The translations under genes and the position numbers were made by a program. From CAYQZD01 sp964421875 (GTDB lineage: Bacteria > Electryoneota > Tariuqbacteria > Tariuqbacterales > Tariuqbacteraceae), in NCBI GenBank assembly GCA_964421875.1, contig CAYQZD010000079.1, forward strand, positions 1 through 17,279: a DNA stretch of 17,279 nucleotides. The letters are read 5' to 3'. Positions within the stretch are counted from its first letter, which is position 1, and the number at the start of each line of letters is the position of its first letter. The notes beneath the pieces were generated by a model, which was given only the letters and a program-made list of their open reading frames with translations, was not told the DNA's origin and ran no database searches. Of the stretch, positions 1 through 4,714 are shown one piece after another.

Positions 1-33
1 TTCGTTTATCATGCAAGAACCTGTAGATCCGAT

Positions 34-588
34 TTGGGGAACTACGTCTTTTATAATCGGTATACATATTTTTCGAAAACACGATTGCTTACTCTTCGCA
101 GAAAAACTGAAATAGAAGCTCCTCCCGAGACCGTTTGGAACATCCTCACCGACTTCAAAGCATATCCCGACTGGAATCACTCCGTGAAGCGGATTAGGGG
201 TCGGTTGAAGGTCGGCGAACGGATTACCATCCGCTTCCGGCGTTCTAAAGGCGGGGAGCGTAATCGCCGGCTTCGCATCATAAGGCTGGTGGATAATATC
301 GAATTGGCTTGGAAAGAGAATCTGATGGCGCTGGGGCTGTGCAAAGGCGAACAAATATTCTACCTGGAACGCATCGCTCCCTGCCGCACTTTATTAATTC
401 AACTGGAAAACTTTACAGGACTGCTGGCAGGACTCAGTGAAGGCTCGATTTACGGGAGAATTGCTCGGAGTTTCGAAAAGATGAACCAAGCGCTGAAAAA
501 GCAAGCCGAATATCGAACCGCCCGCTCCAGGAAAATCATATCTAAAAAGAAAACCGGTTGGGATTCGGATTCTAAACACGCCAGGTAA
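34..588 (+). CDS. SRPBCC (START/polyketide-cyclase-like) domain protein
   Basis: A single SRPBCC-type domain, a hydrophobic ligand-binding cup, fills most of the protein. The family signature is clear: EIEAPPETVW near residues 27-36, followed by NILTDFKAYPDWN, then the beta strands of the cup. The C-terminal helix is at about residues 135-160, and a basic tail rich in Lys and Arg follows. No signal peptide or membrane segment is visible, so it is probably cytoplasmic. The start is uncertain. No ATG fits; the listed TTG at 34 has no Shine-Dalgarno, the frame is open to the left window edge, and a TTG at 85 would leave the short N-terminus usual for this family. A TATAAT at 52-57 would suit the TTG at 85, but no good -35 is seen. 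Family members bind lipids or other small hydrophobic molecules, and the ligand here cannot be told. Confident in the fold, not in the role. Confidence 0.75.
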   Translation: MGNYVFYNRYTYFSKTRLLTLRRKTEIEAPPETVWNILTDFKAYPDWNHSVKRIRGRLKVGERITIRFRRSKGGERNRRLRIIRLVDNIELAWKENLMALGLCKGEQIFYLERIAPCRTLLIQLENFTGLLAGLSEGSIYGRIARSFEKMNQALKKQAEYRTARSRKIISKKKTGWDSDSKHAR

Positions 589-702
589 TCAACGCTCTCA
601 CAATCCACTTCCTTTCTCAAAAAAATATAGGCAGAGTAGGTCAGTGGAGCGTTATTCTCCTCGCGTAGCCATAGTATGTTGAGGAGGACTGTCCCTAATG
701 GT

Positions 703-731
703 TTGCCTTTTTCCCCCTGTCTGATTATATT
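703..731 (+). promoter_or_regulatory. Predicted sigma70-type promoter for the ABC exporter, leaderless
   Basis: A TTGCCT -35 box at 703-708 is followed by a 17-base spacer and a TATATT -10 box at 726-731 (4/6 and 5/6 consensus matches). The expected transcription start, seven bases past the -10 box, falls on the A of the ATG at 738. This would give a leaderless mRNA and fits the lack of any Shine-Dalgarno immediately upstream. The purine run GAGGAGG at 681-687 is about 50 bases from the ATG, too far to serve it. Confidence 0.5.
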
Positions 732-737
732 CTCACT

Positions 738-2477
738 ATGCTCAAGCTCCTCCGCCAATACTCTCACTACATCTTTCGGCGCCGGGGGGAAATAGCGATA
801 GGAATGGTCTGCCTCGCGGCAACCAACCTTTTCGCCGCCGCCAAACCCCTGGCGCTGAAATTCGCCATCGACAATTTAGAGTCGGAACTGAACTGGGGGA
901 AAATCCTCCTCTTCGCCGCCGCTATTGTGGCGCTGGCGGTTTTTCAGGGGATTTTCCGGTTTTTCCAGCGTAAAATCCTCATCGGCGCCTCCCGCAAAGC
1001 GGAATACGACCTGCGCAACGACTTCGTCGATAACCTGCAAAAACTCCCCCTCGCCTACTACGACCGAAACACAACCGGCGACATTATGGCTCGAGCCACC
1101 TCCGATATCGATGCGGTGAGAATGGCTTATGGCCCCGGAGTAATGTACGCCGTGGACACTATGGTGGTTACAGCGATAACCCTCACCTTGATGTTTTCCC
1201 TCAACTGGAAACTGACTCTGGTAACCTTCACCATCCTGCCGGTAGTGTCGATACTGGTATATATTTTTGGCAAGAAAGCCTTTAAACTCCACACCAAAGC
1301 TCAGGAAGGATTCTCCGACCTCAACGCCTTCGCCCAGGAAAACATTTCAGGCGTAAGAGTGGTCAAGTCCTTCACCCTGGAACAGCAGCATATCCGCCGC
1401 TTTGCCGAACTCTCCCGGGAGTATATGAAGCGGAGCATGGAGCTTGTCAAAGTGCACGCATTGTTCATCCCCCTGCTTTATTTCTTCCTGGGATTGGGAG
1501 TCCTGCTGATATTGTTGATGGGAGGCATCGGCATCATCCGGGGGCGGATGACCCTGGGCGGATTCGCCGCCTTCGTGGCGTACCTATCGATGCTGGCTTG
1601 GCCTACCATAGCCCTGGGCTGGGTGGTGAACATCTTTCAACGCGGCGAAGCTTCAATGAGGCGTATACACAAGATAATGTCCGCCGTCCCCGAAATCGCC
1701 GACCCCCCCTCACCCAAACCCTTCCCCCGCCAATCGCCGGGAATCGAATTTCGAAAACTCAATTTCGGATACTCCGACAAAGAATACGCTCTGCGAGATA
1801 TCGACCTGAAAATAGAACCGGGAGCTTCATTGGGAATAGTGGGTCCCGTAGGATCGGGTAAAAGCGCTCTGGTGAAACTCCTCCCCCGCCTCTACCAGCC
1901 GCCGCCGGGGACAGTGCTGGTGGGAGGGATTCCAGTGGAGGAAATCGGCATTGAAGACCTCCGAGCCAATATCGCATTCATCCCTCAAGACGCCTTTCTC
2001 TTCTCCGCTACGATGCAGGAAAACATCGATTTCGGAGACAGTGTCAAACCCGAAATCCTGACCATAATCAGCCGCACCGCCGGGCTGCTGCAGGACGTTG
2101 AAGCCTTCCCCGAAGGCTTCGAAACCATGGTGGGTGAAAGAGGAATCACGCTTTCCGGGGGTCAAAAACAGCGGACTACGCTGGCGCGAGCCCTGCTGAA
2201 AAACGCCCCCATCCTCATCCTCGACGACGCCCTTACCGGTGTCGACGCTTCCACCGAAAGGGAAATTATGGAGAACCTAAAGGACGAATTCGAGGGCAAA
2301 ACTGTCATCGTGGTCTCACACCGAATTTCCGCGGTCTCAAGTCTGCAGCGCATCATAGCGCTGGATGGCGGGCGCATCGTCGAGGCGGGAACGCACCAGG
2401 AACTGCTAAGTTTAAAAGGAGCGTATTACCGCCTTTACCGCCGTCAGCAATTAGAGGATGAACTGGAATCAATTTAA
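738..2477 (+). CDS. ABC exporter half-transporter (TMD-NBD fusion), MdlA/BmrC-like
   Basis: A 579-residue half-transporter of normal length. An exporter-type membrane domain with about six helices covers residues 15-300, and a nucleotide-binding domain covers about 335-575. Visible ATPase motifs are Walker A GPVGSGKS (369-376), Q-loop Gln417, signature LSGGQ (472-476), Walker B ILILDD (492-497) and switch His528. The residue after the Walker B Asp, normally the catalytic Glu, is Asp497. This is typical of the degenerate subunit of heterodimeric exporters such as BmrC or TM287. The stretch WPTIALGWVVNIFQRGEASM also resembles the MdlA/BmrC branch. No partner half-transporter lies next to it; a VOC protein follows after 25 bases and is probably cotranscribed. 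Substrate unknown: lipids, drugs or other hydrophobic compounds are the usual cargo. The start ATG has no Shine-Dalgarno and probably heads a leaderless transcript. Confidence 0.9.
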   Translation: MLKLLRQYSHYIFRRRGEIAIGMVCLAATNLFAAAKPLALKFAIDNLESELNWGKILLFAAAIVALAVFQGIFRFFQRKILIGASRKAEYDLRNDFVDNLQKLPLAYYDRNTTGDIMARATSDIDAVRMAYGPGVMYAVDTMVVTAITLTLMFSLNWKLTLVTFTILPVVSILVYIFGKKAFKLHTKAQEGFSDLNAFAQENISGVRVVKSFTLEQQHIRRFAELSREYMKRSMELVKVHALFIPLLYFFLGLGVLLILLMGGIGIIRGRMTLGGFAAFVAYLSMLAWPTIALGWVVNIFQRGEASMRRIHKIMSAVPEIADPPSPKPFPRQSPGIEFRKLNFGYSDKEYALRDIDLKIEPGASLGIVGPVGSGKSALVKLLPRLYQPPPGTVLVGGIPVEEIGIEDLRANIAFIPQDAFLFSATMQENIDFGDSVKPEILTIISRTAGLLQDVEAFPEGFETMVGERGITLSGGQKQRTTLARALLKNAPILILDDALTGVDASTEREIMENLKDEFEGKTVIVVSHRISAVSSLQRIIALDGGRIVEAGTHQELLSLKGAYYRLYRRQQLEDELESI

Positions 2478-2492
2478 TACGCTCTATCAGAT

Positions 2493-2497
2493 GGAGG
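2493..2497 (+). promoter_or_regulatory. Shine-Dalgarno GGAGG deciding the VOC protein start
   Basis: GGAGG lies five bases before the ATG at 2503. It favours this start over an in-frame ATG at 2458, which would sit inside the end of the exporter gene and add 15 residues unrelated to the VOC fold. Confidence 0.75.
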
Positions 2498-2502
2498 AGA
2501 AT

Positions 2503-2886
2503 ATGATAAAACGTATCTGGGCGGTCACACTTACCGTCTCCGACATAGAGCGGGCGGTCGATTTCTATGCGGATACCCTCGGTCTACAGATGAAATACCG
2601 TTTCAAAGACTACGCCGGCTTCGACTGCGGCGGAGTTGAATTAGGTCTTAAAACCTGGGGAGGATGCGAGAAATTTCGGAGGGGCGAACCCTGCATCGAC
2701 CTGATGGTGGACAATATACAGGATGCAACCGCCCGACTCAAGGACGAAGGAGTGGATTTCGCCCCGGAAGCGCCCCTTGACGCCGCCTGGGGAGCCCTCA
2801 TCGCCCCCTTCAAAGACCCCGACGGCAACTGCCTGCAGTTAACCCAAATCGACTGGAAACGCTACTTCGCTGCCGTCAACGCCTGA
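2503..2886 (+). CDS. VOC (glyoxalase/bleomycin-resistance fold) protein, metal site degenerate
   Basis: A 127-residue single-module VOC protein. It shows two beta-alpha-beta-beta-beta units: the first begins IWAVTLTVSDIERAVDFYADTLG (shown here as two joined motifs around residues 5-27), and the second begins CIDLMVDNIQDA and ends FKDPDGNCLQLTQ (103-115). Against metal-dependent members such as glyoxalase I, by eye, the first His is Ala7, the second His is Cys64 and the last Glu is Gln112; only Glu46 remains. A glyoxalase or dioxygenase activity is therefore unlikely, and a binding or sequestration role like that of bleomycin-resistance proteins fits better. It sits 25 bases after the exporter stop, which suggests one transcript. 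A link to the exporter's substrate is only inference. Start chosen from the GGAGG at 2493. Confidence 0.82.
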   Translation: MIKRIWAVTLTVSDIERAVDFYADTLGLQMKYRFKDYAGFDCGGVELGLKTWGGCEKFRRGEPCIDLMVDNIQDATARLKDEGVDFAPEAPLDAAWGALIAPFKDPDGNCLQLTQIDWKRYFAAVNA

Positions 2887-3039
2887 CTCCGGCCGGTGCA
2901 AATCAAGCGTTGACCTAAGGGGAGTATGCGCAAATATTTCACTGTGCGCTGCTCCCAAATCGCAAATTCAACGGCGCGTCTACGGTATATATTTTGCAAC
3001 ATTTATATAGTTTTATCGAAAATAATTCTGGAAAATTAA

Positions 3040-4224
3040 TTGCCAATCGCCGATAAATTCGATTTGATTGTCATTGGAGGAGGACCCGCAGGATGCATTG
3101 CGGCTAAAACTGCATCCCAACTCGGAATCAAAACCATACTGCTGGAAAAAGACCGCGATTTCGGAGTCCCGGTGAGGTGCGCTGAAGCCCTGGTGGAAGT
3201 TGAAGAACTCGGGGATTTCATCCCCCCCAATCCCAAATGGATCGACAACACCGGGAATAAGGTGAGGCTGGTCGCGCCGGACAATACCGCAATTCCCATG
3301 TTTATGCAAGAGGACTGGGCCATACTCAACCGCAAAGTTTTCGACTTCGAGCTGGCGAAGTCTGCCGCGGAAGCCGGAGCCGCCGTCAGAAACCGCTGCT
3401 GTGCTGCCGGATTGGAACGGGTGAACGGGAATCTGCGGGTGCGCTATGAAAACTACGGGAAAGAGTACGCCCTCCAAGCCCCGCTGGTAATCGGCGCTGA
3501 CGGTGTGGAATCCCGGGTGGGAAGATGGGCAAACCTTCGCGGAAGCCTCCCCCTCCTCGACATCGCCTCCTGTTACCAATACACAATCCACCATCACGCG
3601 GTCGACGACCAATGTCTGGAGATATACTTTGGACGGAATCGCGCTCCCGGAGGTTACCTCTGGGTCTTCCCCAAGGGCGGCAGAGTGGCTAATATCGGTT
3701 TGGGCATACTGGGGACTGAAGCCGGCGGATTATCGCCTAAAGACTACCTTGACCGCTTTCTCGCAGAAAATTATCCACGCGCTTCCCGCTTGAGTTCCGC
3801 CGCCGGAGCGGTTCCGGTAGGAAAAGTGCCCCGCAATATCGCAGGGGAGGGAGTGATGCTGATCGGCGACGCCGCCAATCAAGCAGACCCCGCCTCCGGA
3901 GGGGGGATAATGTGGGGAATGTGGGGCGGAAAACTCGCGGCCCAAACCGCCGCCGAAGCGCTGGAAAAGGGAGATTTCTCCGATAAAATCCTGAATGGTT
4001 ACACTAAGGCTTGGAACGCTAAAATTGGCAAAGACCACAACCGGAAATACACCGCCAAGAAGTTTGGGCTGAAGCTTACTGACGACATCTTGAACCAGAC
4101 TGCGGCTATGCTGGATAAAATACCCCCTTCCGAACGCACCCGCTCCAGGATTACTCAAGCTATCATACAGAATGGCGCCAAACTGACCATGGAAATCGCA
4201 AAAGCCTTCCTGAGCGTAAAATGA
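3040..4224 (+). CDS. Geranylgeranyl reductase family FAD-dependent oxidoreductase
   Basis: A 394-residue flavoprotein. The N-terminal Rossmann motif GGGPAG (13-18) and the ribose-binding Glu36 bind FAD. The Cys47 segment PVRCAEA, the PGGYLWVFPKGG stretch near residues 205-216 and the GDAANQADPASGGGI FAD motif starting at Gly276 are all landmarks of the geranylgeranyl reductase family. Members reduce double bonds of prenyl chains in archaeal-type ether lipids, chlorophyll side chains or quinones, and the substrate here is not readable from sequence. No signal peptide is seen; the enzyme is probably cytoplasmic or peripherally membrane-bound. The start is TTG, with only a weak GGAA upstream; it is chosen because it puts the FAD loop at the usual distance from the N-terminus and no ATG is available. 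It is separated from the VOC gene by about 150 AT-rich bases with no convincing promoter. No prenyltransferase or ether-lipid synthase gene is nearby. Confidence 0.85.
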   Translation: MPIADKFDLIVIGGGPAGCIAAKTASQLGIKTILLEKDRDFGVPVRCAEALVEVEELGDFIPPNPKWIDNTGNKVRLVAPDNTAIPMFMQEDWAILNRKVFDFELAKSAAEAGAAVRNRCCAAGLERVNGNLRVRYENYGKEYALQAPLVIGADGVESRVGRWANLRGSLPLLDIASCYQYTIHHHAVDDQCLEIYFGRNRAPGGYLWVFPKGGRVANIGLGILGTEAGGLSPKDYLDRFLAENYPRASRLSSAAGAVPVGKVPRNIAGEGVMLIGDAANQADPASGGGIMWGMWGGKLAAQTAAEALEKGDFSDKILNGYTKAWNAKIGKDHNRKYTAKKFGLKLTDDILNQTAAMLDKIPPSERTRSRITQAIIQNGAKLTMEIAKAFLSVK

Positions 4225-4279
4225 CGCTGCTAAAAGGGCGCAAACCGCTTATGACGCGAAAAACCTGCTTTATATTCGT

Positions 4280-4305
4280 GGTGTCGGGTTTCCGCACCCG
4301 ACACC
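4280..4305. repeat. Hairpin element copy 1 (GCGGAA loop read on minus strand)
   Basis: A perfect 10-bp stem: GGTGTCGGGT (4280-4289) pairs with ACCCGACACC (4296-4305) around the loop TTCCGC. Read on the minus strand the loop is GCGGAA, nearly the same as the loop of the second hairpin 23 bases away. There is no T-run after either arm, so it is not a typical intrinsic terminator. Confidence 0.8.
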
Positions 4306-4327
4306 AACTGACTGTAAATATTATATA

Positions 4328-4355
4328 TGCTGTCGACTGCGGAGAGTCGACAGCA
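4328..4355. repeat. Hairpin element copy 2 (GCGGAG loop)
   Basis: A perfect 11-bp stem from 4328-4338 to 4345-4355, core GCTGTCGACT with AGTCGACAGC, loop GCGGAG. It is the same element as copy 1 in the opposite orientation. The three stem positions that differ from copy 1 differ on both arms, so pairing is kept. Confidence 0.8.
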
Positions 4356-4372
4356 CCGAAAATTGTTGATAA

Positions 4373-4479
4373 TAATCCCTCCTGCCTCCCTTTTGGAAAG
4401 GGGAAAACTAAGCGGTATCATTTAGGAAAGGTGGGAAACAGCAAGTCCCCCTTTTTTAAAGGGGGATTTAGGGGGATTA
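4373..4479. repeat. Palindromic G-run/C-run dispersed-type repeat
   Basis: The outer arms are imperfect inverted repeats: TAATCCCTCCTGCCTCCC at the left and the complement of AGGGGGATTTAGGGGGATTA at the right. Inside are a CCCTTT/AAAGGG hairpin (4388-4402) and a 9-bp TCCCCCTTT/AAAGGGGGA hairpin with a three-T loop (4446-4466). Sequences of this style, with doubled GGGGGATTTAGGGGGAT, are known as dispersed non-coding repeats in many bacterial genomes. No coding capacity. Confidence 0.65.
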
Positions 4480-4531
4480 CTTGTATTTGATAATAAATCT
4501 TCTATACAAATTCTAAAAGAATATCCTATGA

Positions 4532-4612
4532 GATGTCACTCCCGCGAAAGCGGGAGTCCAGTATCTCATGGAAATACAAGAAGAAGGATTCCGCCTGCGC
4601 CGGAATGACATC
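4532..4612. repeat. MITE-like palindromic repeat of the TGTCATTCCCGC type
   Basis: An 81-base unit bounded by GATGTCA (4532-4538) and TGACATC (4606-4612). Just inside the left end is an 8-bp hairpin ACTCCCGC/GCGGGAGT with a GAAA loop (4538-4557), and at the right is ATTCCG/CGGAAT (4588-4606). It closely resembles the widely dispersed bacterial repeat built from TGTCATTCCCGCGAAAGCGG and its inverted partner. No open reading frame; mobilisation in trans is inferred. Confidence 0.7.
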
Positions 4613-4703
4613 ATACAGCAAATTCATAATGCTAAAGTCTTACGAGTACTATTAATAAAATGCCTATTATTCAAAGATATAACTAATCGCTGAAAATTCA
4701 GCA

Positions 4704-4708
4704 AGGAG
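4704..4708 (+). promoter_or_regulatory. Shine-Dalgarno AGGAG of the M14 peptidase
   Basis: AGGAG lies six bases before the ATG at 4715, which opens a textbook signal peptide. This fixes the start. Confidence 0.75.
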
Positions 4709-4714
4709 CGGACA

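Larger units (their letters stand above)
4225..4714. other. Gene-free spacer packed with palindromic elements
   Basis: About 490 bases with no believable gene. From left to right it holds two related hairpins (4280-4305, 4328-4355), a G-run palindrome (4373-4479) and a MITE-like palindrome (4532-4612). The last 100 bases are AT-rich and lead into the peptidase gene. They contain a TATAAC at 4678-4683 without a matching -35 box, and a short GCTGA/TCAGC hairpin at 4689-4702 just before the ribosome-binding site. The promoter of the peptidase gene is presumably here but cannot be fixed. Confidence 0.7.

Noticed and set aside
698..724. Eight-codon frame (MVCLFPPV) behind GAGGAGG ahead of the exporter
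   Set aside because: It could be a leader peptide, but it overlaps the predicted -35 box and would not be transcribed from that promoter. Too short to support.
450..767. Minus-strand frame of 105 codons across the SRPBCC/exporter spacer
   Set aside because: It overlaps two real genes, shows no recognisable domain and has no ribosome-binding site.
2910..3039. Promoter candidates before the geranylgeranyl-reductase-like gene (TTGACC at 2910, TTGCAA at 2994)
   Set aside because: No -10 box at an acceptable spacing fits either one well.
4221..4490. Open reading frame of 89 codons in the repeat-filled spacer
   Set aside because: It runs through the palindromic elements, has no Shine-Dalgarno, and its residues (SPFFKGGFRGI) are the usual translation of the G-run repeat.
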